DNA of 28,152 bases from M3007 sp040080915 (GCA_040080915.1 JBEBHD010000037.1:1-28152), one strand, 5' to 3'; positions 1 through 9,332 are shown, numbered from the stretch's first letter. Translations and numbers: made by a program. Notes: generated by a model from the letters alone, not told the origin.

Positions 1-1
1 G

Positions 2-2407
2 GGCCGCCCGCCGGAGCGCCGCCTTGCTCTCCCCGCCCACGAGGATCGGCGGCCACGGCGACTGCAGGGGCTTCGGTACGAAGACCGCACCCTCGAACAG
101 GAGCTCAATTTGCTGCTGCAAAAAGGCTACAGCCGCCTGTACGTGGACGGGCAAATCGTCCGCATCGAAGCGTACACCCCCAGCCCCACCCCCCCGGAGG
201 AAGGGCTGGAAGTGGGGTTAACCCTGCTCGTGGACCGTTTCGTATCCAACCCCGACGACGAAAGCGAATGGATGCGCCTGGCCGATTCCGTGAACACGGC
301 GTTCCTCGAGAGCGAGGGCGAGTGCTGGATCGTTTGCCCGCCCGAGCCGCCGGAGGAGGGCCGAGCGCCCGCCGTTCAGCGGTTCAGCAACCGGTTCGAA
401 TTGGACGGCATCGAGTTTCCGGAGCCGAACCCGCAACTGTTCAACTACAACAACCCCTACGGTGCCTGCCCCACCTGTGAGGGATACGGTCGTATCCTCG
501 GCATTGACCCCGACAAAGTGGTGCCCGACAAGGCCAAATCCGTGTACGACGGGGCCATCGCTCCCTGGAAAGGCGAAAAGCAGGGCGAATGGCTCAGCGA
601 GTTTTTACGCGTGGCGCACCGGTCCGATTTCCCCGTACACACGCCCTACGAGCAGTTGACCAAGGCCGAACAAAAACTCCTGTGGGCGGGCAATGAGCAT
701 TTCCACGGGGTCACCGCTTTTTTCAAGGAATTAGAAAGTAAAACCTACAAAATCCAGAACCGCGTGACGCTGTCCCGGTACCGGGGCCGCACCGTGTGCC
801 CCACGTGCGAGGGCGGGCGTTTGCGCAGCGAGGCCCTGTGCGTGCGCATCGGCGGAAAAAACATTGCGGTACTGTTGGAAAGCCCGCTCGACGAGGTGCT
901 CGTGTTTTTTGAAAATATCCAGTGGACGGACCACGAGCGGCAAATCGGCAAGCGCCTGTTGGTGGAAATACACGGCCGCCTGCGCTTCATGGTCGAACTC
1001 GGCCTTGGCTACCTGAGCCTCGACCGCATTTCCAGCACCCTCAGCGGCGGCGAAACCCAGCGCATCCACCTCACCCGCACACTCGGCAGCAACCTCACCG
1101 CTTCCATGTATCTGCTCGACGAACCTTCCGTCGGTCTGCACCCACGCGACACGGGCCGCCTCGTGCAGGTACTCAAAAACCTGCGCGACCTGGGCAACAC
1201 CGTGGTCGTGGTGGAGCACGAGGAAGAGGTCATCAAAAACGCCGATTTCCTCGTGGACATGGGGCCGGAAGCGGGCAGCCACGGAGGGCATGTCGTTTTT
1301 GCGGGAGACTACGCCAATATCGAAACCGCCGCCCCCGATAGCCTGACCACCCAGTACATGACGGGCAAGATGGGCATCCCCCTACCGGCCTTACGCCGCA
1401 AACCGAGTGATTTTGTCGTCATCAAAGGCGCTCGCCAACACAACCTGAAACGGATTGATGTCCGCCTGCCCCTGCACTGTCTCACCGTGGTGTGCGGCGT
1501 GAGCGGATCGGGAAAAACCACGCTCGTGCGAGACATCCTCTATCCCGCCCTGCTCCAGCACCTGCCCGAAGCGGCTGCCAAACAGCCCGGCTTGTTTGAC
1601 GGAATTGAGGGGCCAGTGAAAAAAATCAACCGGGTCGAGTTCATCAATCAAAGTCCCATTGGCAAAAGCAGCCGCTCCAATCCGGTCACCTACGTGAAAG
1701 CGTACGATTATATCCGCGACTTGTTTTCGGCCCAGCAGCTGAGCAAAATTCGCGGTTTTCAGCCCAAGCATTTCAGTTTCAATGTGGAAGGCGGGCGCTG
1801 TGAAGCCTGCAAGGGCGAGGGCGAGCAAGTGATCGAAATGCAGTTCCTCGCCGATGTTCACTTGGAGTGCGAAGTGTGCAAGGGCCGCCGGTTTCAGCAG
1901 GACGTGCTGGACGTGGAGTACAAGGGCAAGAACATTTTCGATGTGCTCCAGATGAGCGTGGAGGAGGCTCTTGAGTTTTTCAAGGGGCAAAAAGACATTA
2001 TCGAGCGTATCCAGCCCCTGTTCGATGTCGGCTTGGGTTATGTGCAGCTCGGCCAGTCCAGCAGCACACTTTCTGGCGGCGAGGCCCAGCGCGTGAAACT
2101 GGCTTCCTTCCTTATCCGCGACAACACTGCGGGCAAAATCTTCTTCATCTTCGACGAGCCGACCACGGGCCTGCATTTCCACGACATTCGCAAACTGCTC
2201 ACTGCGATCAACGCCCTGGTGGAAAAAGGCCATACCGTGTTGGTGGTGGAGCACAACGTGGAAGTTATCAAAAGCGCCGACTGGGTGGTTGACCTCGGCC
2301 CCGAGGGCGGGAAGGCGGGCGGGCACTTGGTGTTTGAGGGCCTGCCAGAGGATTTGGCCAAGGTGGCGGGGAGCTATACCGGGCAATTTTTGCGGGAAAA
2401 ACTGTAA
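2..2407 (+). CDS. uvrA: Excinuclease ABC subunit A (UvrA), 5'-truncated by the window edge
   Basis: This is the damage-recognition ATPase of nucleotide excision repair, which works with UvrB and UvrC. The C-terminal three quarters are present. The first ABC domain shows the signature STLSGGETQR and Walker B YLLDEPSVGL, but its Walker A lies left of the window. The second ABC domain is complete: Walker A GVSGSGKTT near 1499-1525, signature STLSGGEAQR, and FIFDEPTTGL. The second zinc module has the family spacing, CEAC then 19 residues then CEVC, near 1798-1884. The first zinc region keeps only YGACPTCEG; the usual earlier CxxC pair is replaced by FSNRFELDGIEF, which I know from other Bacteroidota UvrA proteins. 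The frame is open from base 2, but residues before about base 75 do not look like UvrA, so an indel near the edge is likely. The TAA stop directly abuts a palindromic repeat. Confidence 0.95.
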   Translation, partial: GRPPERRLALPAHEDRRPRRLQGLRYEDRTLEQELNLLLQKGYSRLYVDGQIVRIEAYTPSPTPPEEGLEVGLTLLVDRFVSNPDDESEWMRLADSVNTAFLESEGECWIVCPPEPPEEGRAPAVQRFSNRFELDGIEFPEPNPQLFNYNNPYGACPTCEGYGRILGIDPDKVVPDKAKSVYDGAIAPWKGEKQGEWLSEFLRVAHRSDFPVHTPYEQLTKAEQKLLWAGNEHFHGVTAFFKELESKTYKIQNRVTLSRYRGRTVCPTCEGGRLRSEALCVRIGGKNIAVLLESPLDEVLVFFENIQWTDHERQIGKRLLVEIHGRLRFMVELGLGYLSLDRISSTLSGGETQRIHLTRTLGSNLTASMYLLDEPSVGLHPRDTGRLVQVLKNLRDLGNTVVVVEHEEEVIKNADFLVDMGPEAGSHGGHVVFAGDYANIETAAPDSLTTQYMTGKMGIPLPALRRKPSDFVVIKGARQHNLKRIDVRLPLHCLTVVCGVSGSGKTTLVRDILYPALLQHLPEAAAKQPGLFDGIEGPVKKINRVEFINQSPIGKSSRSNPVTYVKAYDYIRDLFSAQQLSKIRGFQPKHFSFNVEGGRCEACKGEGEQVIEMQFLADVHLECEVCKGRRFQQDVLDVEYKGKNIFDVLQMSVEEALEFFKGQKDIIERIQPLFDVGLGYVQLGQSSSTLSGGEAQRVKLASFLIRDNTAGKIFFIFDEPTTGLHFHDIRKLLTAINALVEKGHTVLVVEHNVEVIKSADWVVDLGPEGGKAGGHLVFEGLPEDLAKVAGSYTGQFLREKL

Positions 2408-2567
2408 GAGCGTGTTTAAATTTCAGTGCCGAGACGAAAACGATCAAATTTTGTTTCAGGCAAGGCAAAATTTGCAGGCATAGCCGGTTGTCTATGGCGA
2501 AAATTTTAACGCACCATGAAGCAAAATTTGCCGCTTGCAGCCCGGCGACTGAAATTTAAACACGCTC
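2408..2567. repeat. 160-bp palindromic MITE-like element, copy A
   Basis: The ends are perfect 19-bp inverted repeats, 2408-2426 (GAGCGTGTTTAAATTTCAG) and 2549-2567. The trinucleotide TAA lies on both sides (2405-2407 and 2568-2570), which looks like a 3-bp target duplication; the left TAA is the uvrA stop codon. The interior is rich in AAATTT-centred palindromes. There is no transposase gene. It matches copy D (26218-26377) at about 154 of 160 positions by eye. The right flank carries another GAGCGTGT (2571-2578). Confidence 0.85.
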
Positions 2568-2702
2568 TAAGAGCGTGTCAAGAACTTCATGCAGCCCTGC
2601 GACGTTCTGCCACCCACCCACGTCTTTTTATTCTGTTAGCCCTCCAAAACACGGCACTCGTTGAAATAATCTTCTTTTTCGTCGAGAAACAAAAGAAACA
2701 CA

Positions 2703-2730
2703 GGAAACGATTGTTTCTAAAAACGTTTCC
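2703..2730. promoter_or_regulatory. Candidate TetR operator
   Basis: An inverted repeat GGAAACG (2703-2709) / CGTTTCC (2724-2730) contains an inner palindrome GAAAC-GATT-GTTTC (2704-2717). It sits between the probable -33 and -7 elements of the tetR promoter, where binding would block transcription. Assigning it to the adjacent TetR protein is inference. Confidence 0.45.
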
Positions 2731-2743
2731 AATGTTACCTTTG
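2711..2743 (+). promoter_or_regulatory. tetR/efflux operon promoter (Bacteroidota type)
   Basis: The -7 element TACCTTTG (2736-2743) matches TAnnTTTG. A TTG at 2711-2713 is a possible -33 element, 22 bases upstream. The ATG at 2748 is only four bases beyond the -7 element, so the transcript may be leaderless or nearly so. Confidence 0.6.
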
Positions 2744-2747
2744 CGCC

Positions 2748-3353
2748 ATGTTTTCGGAACAGCAGGAAAAATGGCTGAAACGGGTGGAAGACCTGTTCAT
2801 GCGCTACGGCATCAAAAGTATTACGATGGATGACGTAGCACGCGAGCTGGGCATTTCCAAAAAAACGCTGTACTTGTTCGTGGACAACAAGGACGATTTG
2901 GTAAACAGGATGCTGGAGCGGCTCATACAAGAGGAGAAAGTCCTGTGCGGCCAGATGTTTTCCGTGGCAGCGAACGCCATTGAGGAAATGTTTTTTGTGA
3001 TGGAAACCAACACCCAGCAAATGAAGCAGATGAAGGCCAACATCGTGTACGACCTCCAAAAATACCACCGGGAAGGCTGGGAAAAACTGCAGGACTTTCA
3101 GCGCGGTTTTTTGTACGGCTTGGTACACGCCAACTTGGAACGAGGTGTGCGCGAAGGCCTGTATCGCAGCGATTTCAACATGGACATAGTTGCCAAACTG
3201 CACATAGCCACCACGTTCCAACTGTTTGACGAAGACCTGTTCCCCCAATTGACCTATGCCAAGGAAACGATTTTTCGCGAACACCTGCTGCACTACCTGT
3301 ACGGCATCGTTTCCGAAAAAGGTCTGCAATTATTGAAAGCAAAACTATCCTGA
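2748..3353 (+). CDS. TetR/AcrR family transcriptional regulator
   Basis: A 201-residue protein of usual TetR length. The N-terminal helix-turn-helix covers about residues 8-55, with the family pattern GIKSITMDDVARELGISKKT followed by LYLFVDNKDDLV. The remainder is an all-helical ligand-binding domain that cannot be assigned a ligand. It is the first gene of an efflux locus: its TGA stop is followed by one base and then the ATG of the outer membrane factor. This arrangement is common for TetR proteins that repress a pump until a substrate binds. A palindrome overlapping its own promoter (2703-2730) suggests autoregulation. The start at 2748 follows the -7 element very closely. No internal ATG would preserve the full HTH domain, so this start is preferred. 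Confidence 0.9.
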   Translation: MFSEQQEKWLKRVEDLFMRYGIKSITMDDVARELGISKKTLYLFVDNKDDLVNRMLERLIQEEKVLCGQMFSVAANAIEEMFFVMETNTQQMKQMKANIVYDLQKYHREGWEKLQDFQRGFLYGLVHANLERGVREGLYRSDFNMDIVAKLHIATTFQLFDEDLFPQLTYAKETIFREHLLHYLYGIVSEKGLQLLKAKLS

Positions 3354-3354
3354 T

Positions 3355-4677
3355 ATGCACCGCATTTTACGAAAAACACTCTTGCTGGCTTGCGCTGGCG
3401 CAGGGGCCTTACTGCCCAAAGCCAGCGGCCAAGAAGCGCCGATGAGCCTGAGCGAATGCGCTCAGTACGCTCTGGACAACAACCCCCAGATGAAGATCGC
3501 CAAACTCCAGATCGCCGATGCCGATTGGCAGATCAAAGAGAATACCGCCACCGGTCTGCCGCAACTGTCCGCAGGCATCGGATACCAGTATTTCATCCAG
3601 CGCCCCGGCATACCGGCCAGCGCATTGGGCTTCGGCAGCAGCGACGACAAGCTGTACTTCAATGCCTACCACAGCCTCACGCCCAGTATTTCCCTCAACC
3701 AGTTGTTGTTCAGCAATTCATACCTGATCGGCCTCAAAGCCGCCAGGTACTACCGTCAGTATGTAGAGTCCCAACTCGCTGTAGCCCAAAAAACCCTGCG
3801 CGACCAAGTGGCCGATGCCTACCTGCCCGCGTTGCTTATATCCGAAAATCTGAAGGTGCTGGACAAGAACATCGGCAACCTCGATCAACTGCTCCGCGAG
3901 ACCAAGGCAACCAACGCAGCCGGTTTTGCCGAACAGCTCGACGTAGACCGCCTCCAACTATCGCTGGCCACCCTGCGCACGGAGCGCGACAACCTGGCCC
4001 GCCAGCGCGAGGTGGTGGTCAACGTGCTTAAAATGACGATGGGCATGCCGGTGAAGCAGGCAATCACGCTTACCGACGACCTGCCCAAGTTGCTCGCCGA
4101 GTACGCCGATGTGGATGCCGCCGCAGAATTGAACTACGCCAACCGCCCCGAATACGCCTCCCTGCTCAAGGGCCGCGAGTTGAGCGTGCTCCAATCCCAG
4201 CTGTACACCAAAACCTGGATGCCCACCGTGACCGGGTTCGTGCAGTACCAGCCCGGTTGGCAGGGCGCATTTGCCAACGATACGAAATGGTTTTTCATCC
4301 CGTCGGCCATCGCCGGTGTGCAGGTATCCATTCCGATCTGGGACGGCGGCGGTGCCAAGGCCAAACGCGAGCGGGCGCTCATTTCGATCCAAACCCTGGA
4401 TGCGCAAAAAACACAAATCGAAAACGCCATGACCTTGGAGCACGAAAACGCTCGCAAGCAATTCCTGAACGCCACCGAACGGATCAAAAGCCAGCAACAA
4501 AACCTCGATCTGGCGCAACGCATATACACGACCACCCAGACCAAGTACAAGGCCGGAGTGGGTTCCAGTTTCGAGCTCGTCAGCGCCGAGCAGCAACTGT
4601 ATTCCGCACAACAGACGCTCATGCAAGCCCAGTTCGACCTGCTCACGGCCAAAGTGGCGCTGAAAAAAGCGCTCTAA
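3355..4677 (+). CDS. TolC-like outer membrane efflux protein
   Basis: A 440-residue outer membrane factor that forms the exit channel of a tripartite pump. An N-terminal signal peptide (about residues 1-25, ending near KASGQ) is followed by MSLSECAQYALDNNP, the typical start of the first efflux repeat. Two similar long helical repeats follow, at about residues 30-225 and 245-440. The second has the conserved YKAGVGSSFELVSAEQQL segment and a strand region VQVSIPIWDGG. It begins one base after the tetR stop, so the two genes are probably co-transcribed and translationally coupled. Trimerisation in the outer membrane and contact with the lipoprotein encoded next are expected for the family. Confidence 0.93.
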   Translation: MHRILRKTLLLACAGAGALLPKASGQEAPMSLSECAQYALDNNPQMKIAKLQIADADWQIKENTATGLPQLSAGIGYQYFIQRPGIPASALGFGSSDDKLYFNAYHSLTPSISLNQLLFSNSYLIGLKAARYYRQYVESQLAVAQKTLRDQVADAYLPALLISENLKVLDKNIGNLDQLLRETKATNAAGFAEQLDVDRLQLSLATLRTERDNLARQREVVVNVLKMTMGMPVKQAITLTDDLPKLLAEYADVDAAAELNYANRPEYASLLKGRELSVLQSQLYTKTWMPTVTGFVQYQPGWQGAFANDTKWFFIPSAIAGVQVSIPIWDGGGAKAKRERALISIQTLDAQKTQIENAMTLEHENARKQFLNATERIKSQQQNLDLAQRIYTTTQTKYKAGVGSSFELVSAEQQLYSAQQTLMQAQFDLLTAKVALKKAL

Positions 4678-4718
4678 CATGGAACAGCAATTCGCAATTT
4701 TTTTACGCCCCCCAACCC

Positions 4719-4790
4719 ACCTATGCCAAGGCTTCGGCGGGTAAACCAGAAACCCTCTAAACCAGAGACCCTCTAAACCAAAACCCTCCG
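4719..4790. repeat. Dispersed-repeat fragment followed by three 16-bp tandem repeats
   Basis: CTATGCCAAGGCTTCGGCGG (about 4721-4740) resembles a short repeat common in Bacteroidota, often seen translated as YAKASAGK. Three imperfect 16-bp units follow: 4743-4758 AAACCAGAAACCCTCT, 4759-4774 AAACCAGAGACCCTCT and 4775-4790 AAACCAAAACCCTCCG. They lie in the 149-bp spacer between the outer membrane factor and the membrane-fusion gene. No gene or clear hairpin is seen there. Confidence 0.7.
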
Positions 4791-4826
4791 ACCTTCCAAC
4801 CCTCTCTCATCGCAACTTTTTCAATT

Positions 4827-5951
4827 ATGAAACATACCACCCTCGTCACATTATCTTCCTTGGCCATTTTGTTTGCCGCTTGCGGCGGGCCAGCCCAGGA
4901 CAAGGCCGCTCAGTTGGCCGCATTGAAAGAACAAAAATCAGCGCTGGAGTCCCAAATCGCCCAATTGGAAAAAGAAGTCGGCCCGGCAGCAGGCGGCCAG
5001 CAGCGCGTCCGCACCGTGGCGCTGACCGAGCTGCAGCCGCAGCCTTTCCGGCACTATATTGACCTGCAAGGACGTGTGGACGCAGAAGAAAACGTACCGG
5101 TGACGGCCAAAATGCCCGGAACGATCGTGCGGGTACTGGTCAAAAACGGCGATTTCGTGAAAAAAGGCCAAGTGATGGCTCAACTTGACGACGATGTGAT
5201 GCTCAAGGGCCTGTCCGAACTCGAACTCCAGCTCAAGACCGCCGAGGATATATACAACCGGCAGAAGGGCCTGTGGGACCAGAAGATCGGCACTGAAATT
5301 CAGTTTATTCAGGCCAAAACCAACAAAGAAGCCTTGGAGCAGCGCATTGCCACCACCAAAGAACAGTGGCAGCAAACCAAAATCATGGCACCCATATCGG
5401 GCACCGTGGACATGGTGATCCTGAAAACCGGCCAGGCCATCGCCCCGGGCGTGCCGCTGTGCAACATCGTGAACCTGAGCCAGCTCAAGATCACGGGCAA
5501 CGTGCCCGAAGCCTACGCATCCAAAGTAAAGGAAGGCTTGCCGGTGCAGATTTTCTTTCCCGACACGGACAAGGAAGTAGCCTCACGGGTGACGTATGTG
5601 AGCAAAACCATCAACCCGACCAACCGGACGTTCACCGTGGAATGCGCTCTTCCAGCAGGCAGCGGCGACTACCGCGCCAACATGATCGCCGTGATGAAAA
5701 TCATAGACTACCAGAACCCCAAGGCGATCGTGGTGCCCGTCAACCTGATCCAGACTGCTGAAGGCGGCGAGTTCGTGCTGGCTGCCGACGTGAATGCCGA
5801 GGGCAACCGGGCCACGGTACGCAAGGTGCCGATCACACAAGGCCGCAACCACAACGGCATGGTCGAAATCAGCAACGGCCTCAAAGCGGGCGACCGGGTG
5901 ATCTCTACCGGGTTTCAGGATGTGAACGGGGGGGAAACGGTAGCTTTTTAA
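4827..5951 (+). CDS. RND efflux membrane-fusion (HlyD-family) lipoprotein
   Basis: A 374-residue periplasmic adaptor linking the inner membrane pump to the outer membrane channel. The N-terminus has a lipoprotein signal with lipobox LFAAC, giving a lipidated Cys at about residue 19. A short coiled coil follows (about residues 28-50, EQKSALESQIAQLEKEV). The biotinyl-lipoyl-like half motif lies at about residues 88-118 (PGTIVRVLVKNGDFVKKGQ). A hairpin helix runs over about 125-185, followed by the second lipoyl half (APISGTVDMVILKTGQAI), then beta-barrel and membrane-proximal domains. The gene sits between the outer membrane factor and the pump, 27 bases before the latter. The 149-bp spacer upstream contains tandem repeats, but no promoter is obvious. 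Confidence 0.93.
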   Translation: MKHTTLVTLSSLAILFAACGGPAQDKAAQLAALKEQKSALESQIAQLEKEVGPAAGGQQRVRTVALTELQPQPFRHYIDLQGRVDAEENVPVTAKMPGTIVRVLVKNGDFVKKGQVMAQLDDDVMLKGLSELELQLKTAEDIYNRQKGLWDQKIGTEIQFIQAKTNKEALEQRIATTKEQWQQTKIMAPISGTVDMVILKTGQAIAPGVPLCNIVNLSQLKITGNVPEAYASKVKEGLPVQIFFPDTDKEVASRVTYVSKTINPTNRTFTVECALPAGSGDYRANMIAVMKIIDYQNPKAIVVPVNLIQTAEGGEFVLAADVNAEGNRATVRKVPITQGRNHNGMVEISNGLKAGDRVISTGFQDVNGGETVAF

Positions 5952-5978
5952 TCAATAACCACACAATCGCACATCAAA

Positions 5979-8900
5979 ATGAAAGAATTCAAACCCACCT
6001 CCTGGTCCATTGATAACCGGACGAGCATTTTCATCATCACCGTGCTCATCACGCTCGCTGGCATCATGTCGTACAACTCGCTGCCCAAGGAGCAGTTCCC
6101 GGACATCGTGGTGCCCACTATTTTCGTCTCCACGATCTACCCGGGCGCATCGCCCACCGACATGGAGCAGCTGGTCACCAAACCCATCGAAAAGCAGTTC
6201 AAGGGCATAGCAGGGGTGAAAAAAGTGACCTCCTCGTCGGTGCAGGATTTTTCCAGTATCATCGTCGAGTTCAACACCGACCTGAACGTGGTGCTGTGCA
6301 AAGACAAGGTCAAGGATGCCGTGGACAAGGCCAAGCGCGACCTGCCCCGCGACCTGCTCGACGACCCGCAGGTTACGGACTTCGACTTCTCCGAAATCCC
6401 GATCATGACGGTCAACATCTCCGGGGACTTTAGTTTGGACAAACTGAAGAAATACGCCGAAAGCCTCCAAGACCGAATCGAAGAGATGCGCGAAATCACC
6501 CGAGTGGACATGGTGGGTGCTCTCGACAAGGAGGTACAGATCAATGTGGACAAGTACAAAATGGCTGCGGCTCAACTAACCTTCCGAGACATCGAAAACG
6601 CCATCGCCTTCGAGAACATGACCATCTCCGCTGGCAATGTGGACATCGGCGGCATGACGCGCTCCATTTCCATCCGGGGCGATTTCAAGGACGTGGAACA
6701 AATCAAAAACCTCATCGTAGCCTCGCAGTCGGGGGCGCAAATGTTTCTCAAAGACGTGGCCGAAGTGAAAATGGGCTACGCCGAACAGGAGAGTTTCAGC
6801 CGCCTGAACGGCAAAAACGTCATTGCGCTCAACGTGATCAAGCGCTCAGGAGAAAACCTGATCAACGCCTCTGACAAGATCAAACAGACCGTGGCGGAAA
6901 TGAAAGCCGCCGACTTTCCGCCCAACCTCGACGTGGTGGTCACGGGTGACCAGAGCAATGCCACCCGTGTCACCCTGCACGACCTCATCAACACGATCAT
7001 CATTGGGTTCATCCTTGTCACCATTATCCTGATGTTTTTCATGGGCGGCACCAACGCCTTTTTTGTGGCCATGTCGGTGCCGTTGTCCATGTGCATCGCG
7101 TTCATGCTGCTCCCGACGGTTGGGTTTACGCTGAACATGATCGTGTTGTTTGCCTTCCTGCTCGGTCTGGGCATTGTGGTGGACGATGCCATTGTGGTCA
7201 TCGAGAACACGCACCGAATTTATACCGAGGAAAAAATGGGCATCATCGCTACGGCCAAAAAGGCGGCTGCGGAGGTGTTTTTGCCGGTGCTTTCCGGTAC
7301 TGCCACCACGCTGGCACCGTTTTTCCCATTGGTATTCTGGGGCGGCATTTTCGGCAAATTCATGCACTTTTTGCCCGTTACGATCATCATCACCCTCACG
7401 GCCTCGCTGGTTGTGGCGTACATCATCAACCCGGTTTTTGCCGTGTGGTTTATGCGCCGAAAGGATGACGACACCGTTAAGGTTGATCCGACGAAAGCCC
7501 GCCGCCGTACCATAGCCGGGTATGTGTTGTACGGTTTGGCTTTGCTTTATTTTTATACCAATAGCAACTGGTTTGCAGGCAACCTGCTCGTCGTGCTGGC
7601 CTTGCTCATCGTTTTGTACAAATATGTTTTGAACGGATTGGTGGAGCGTTTTCAAACAAAAGCATGGCCAGCCGTGCAAAACCTGTATGCGCGTTTCCTC
7701 GAATTCGCGCTGGGTCGCCCGTGGACAATGCTCGTGGGTATGTTCGTGCTGCTTATCGGTTCCTGCGGCATCACGGCTTCGCGGCAAGCAAACATCGTGC
7801 TGTTTCCCAGTGCTGACCCCAACTTCATTTATGTGTACCTGAACATGCCCATCGGTACCGATGTAAACGTCACCGACTCACTGACGCGGGTGGTGGAAAA
7901 CAAGGTAGTGGAGGTGCTTGGCCCCAAAAATCCCATCGTTGAGTCGGTCATTTCCAACGTGGCGTTGAATGCCTCGGAAGACCAGTTCGACCGCTCGGCC
8001 ACGTCCAACAAGGGCAAGGTCGGGGTGGCCTTCGTTGAGTTCGGTAAACGCGGCGGCGTGAGCACCAAAGCCTACATGGACAAAATCCGGGAGGCCACCA
8101 AGGGCATCATCCCGGGTGCCGAAATCACCGTAGATCAAGAGCAGGGCGGCCCCCCTACGCCCAAGCCCATTTCCGTGGAAATCCGGGGCGATGACTTCGG
8201 CCAGCTCAGCCGGGTGTCCACGGCCCTGAAACGCTACCTCGACTCACTGGCCATACCCGGCGTGGAAGAGCTGCGCAGCGACCTCATCGTGTCCAAGCCG
8301 GAGATAAATATCCAGATTGACCGCGAACGCGCCAACCGCGAGGGCATCAGTACCGCCCAGATCGGCGGCGAGTTCCGCACGGCCATACTCGGTAAGGAGG
8401 CCAGCAAGTTCCGCGATGGTGAGGACGAACTGCCCATCAACATCCGTCTGCAAAAAGATCAGCGGGAAAACATCAACGGCGTTGAAAACCTGAACATCAC
8501 CTTCCGCGACATGAACATGGGCGGCGTATTGCGCTCGGTGCCCATGTCGGCACTGGCCGATGTGACGTACCGCAACACGTTTGCCGGCATCCGCCGCAAG
8601 GATCAACAGCGCATGGTCACGCTTTCGTCCAATATCACCGCCCAGTACCAACCCAAACAGACGCAGGTTGTGAACGCCGTGAAGGCGGCTCTGCTCGCCT
8701 TGCCCGAAGAAGAAGGCGTGACTGTCAGCTTCGCCGGCGAAGATGCCGAGATGATGGATGCCATGAACTTCCTCGGCAATTCGCTTATCATCTCGCTGTT
8801 CATCATTTTGCTGATCCTCGTCACGCAGTTCAACTCTTTCGGCAAAACGCTCATCATCCTCACCGAGGTGGCCTTTTCCATCATCGGTGTGCTTCTGGGT

Positions 8901-9332
8901 ATGGCGCTTTTCAACATGGACTTCTCCGTGATCATGATGGGCGTGGGCATCGTAGCGCTGGCGGGCATCGTGGTGCGAAACGGTATTTTGCTGGTGGAAT
9001 TCACCGACCACTTGCGAGCCAAGGGGGCATCCGTGCGCGAGGCTGTTATAGAGGCGGGGCGTATCCGTATGACCCCGGTGCTGCTGACCGCCACAGCCAC
9101 CATCCTTGGCCTTATTCCGCTGGCGGTAGGCTTCAATATTGACTTCGAGAGTCTGCTTTCGACCGGCAATCCCAAGATTTTCTTCGGAGGCGACTCCGTG
9201 GCGTTCTGGGGCCCGCTGTCGTGGACTATCGTGTTCGGTCTCGGCTTTGCTACGTTCATCACGCTCATCATCCTGCCGGTTATGTACCTTAAGGGCTGGC
9301 AGATGAAACAGTGGTGGGAGAAGAAGGTGTAG
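5979..9332 (+). CDS. RND efflux pump, AcrB/HAE-1-like inner membrane transporter
   Basis: A 1117-residue proton-driven pump that exports substrates through the adjacent adaptor and TolC-like channel. The first membrane helix is at about residues 17-35. The porter region follows (YPGASPTDMEQLV, then VPMS-type helices), with the TM4 acidic pair D402-D403 in GIVVDDAIVVIENTHR. A second porter half begins near residue 600. The TM10 segment reads AGIVVRNGILLVEF, so Arg1000 occupies the place of AcrB Lys940. The central loop holds two extra hydrophobic stretches (about 510-552), which lengthen the protein beyond the roughly 1050 residues of AcrB and keep topology even. Substrates cannot be deduced. 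The gene ends the efflux locus; a tRNA promoter follows. Confidence 0.95.
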   Translation: MKEFKPTSWSIDNRTSIFIITVLITLAGIMSYNSLPKEQFPDIVVPTIFVSTIYPGASPTDMEQLVTKPIEKQFKGIAGVKKVTSSSVQDFSSIIVEFNTDLNVVLCKDKVKDAVDKAKRDLPRDLLDDPQVTDFDFSEIPIMTVNISGDFSLDKLKKYAESLQDRIEEMREITRVDMVGALDKEVQINVDKYKMAAAQLTFRDIENAIAFENMTISAGNVDIGGMTRSISIRGDFKDVEQIKNLIVASQSGAQMFLKDVAEVKMGYAEQESFSRLNGKNVIALNVIKRSGENLINASDKIKQTVAEMKAADFPPNLDVVVTGDQSNATRVTLHDLINTIIIGFILVTIILMFFMGGTNAFFVAMSVPLSMCIAFMLLPTVGFTLNMIVLFAFLLGLGIVVDDAIVVIENTHRIYTEEKMGIIATAKKAAAEVFLPVLSGTATTLAPFFPLVFWGGIFGKFMHFLPVTIIITLTASLVVAYIINPVFAVWFMRRKDDDTVKVDPTKARRRTIAGYVLYGLALLYFYTNSNWFAGNLLVVLALLIVLYKYVLNGLVERFQTKAWPAVQNLYARFLEFALGRPWTMLVGMFVLLIGSCGITASRQANIVLFPSADPNFIYVYLNMPIGTDVNVTDSLTRVVENKVVEVLGPKNPIVESVISNVALNASEDQFDRSATSNKGKVGVAFVEFGKRGGVSTKAYMDKIREATKGIIPGAEITVDQEQGGPPTPKPISVEIRGDDFGQLSRVSTALKRYLDSLAIPGVEELRSDLIVSKPEINIQIDRERANREGISTAQIGGEFRTAILGKEASKFRDGEDELPINIRLQKDQRENINGVENLNITFRDMNMGGVLRSVPMSALADVTYRNTFAGIRRKDQQRMVTLSSNITAQYQPKQTQVVNAVKAALLALPEEEGVTVSFAGEDAEMMDAMNFLGNSLIISLFIILLILVTQFNSFGKTLIILTEVAFSIIGVLLGMALFNMDFSVIMMGVGIVALAGIVVRNGILLVEFTDHLRAKGASVREAVIEAGRIRMTPVLLTATATILGLIPLAVGFNIDFESLLSTGNPKIFFGGDSVAFWGPLSWTIVFGLGFATFITLIILPVMYLKGWQMKQWWEKKV

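Noticed and set aside
2516..2833. Plus-strand open frame of 105 codons after uvrA
   Set aside because: It starts inside the 160-bp repeat, crosses the tetR promoter and overlaps tetR.
4743..4790. Small CRISPR or binding-site array
   Set aside because: There are only three adjoining imperfect units without spacers.
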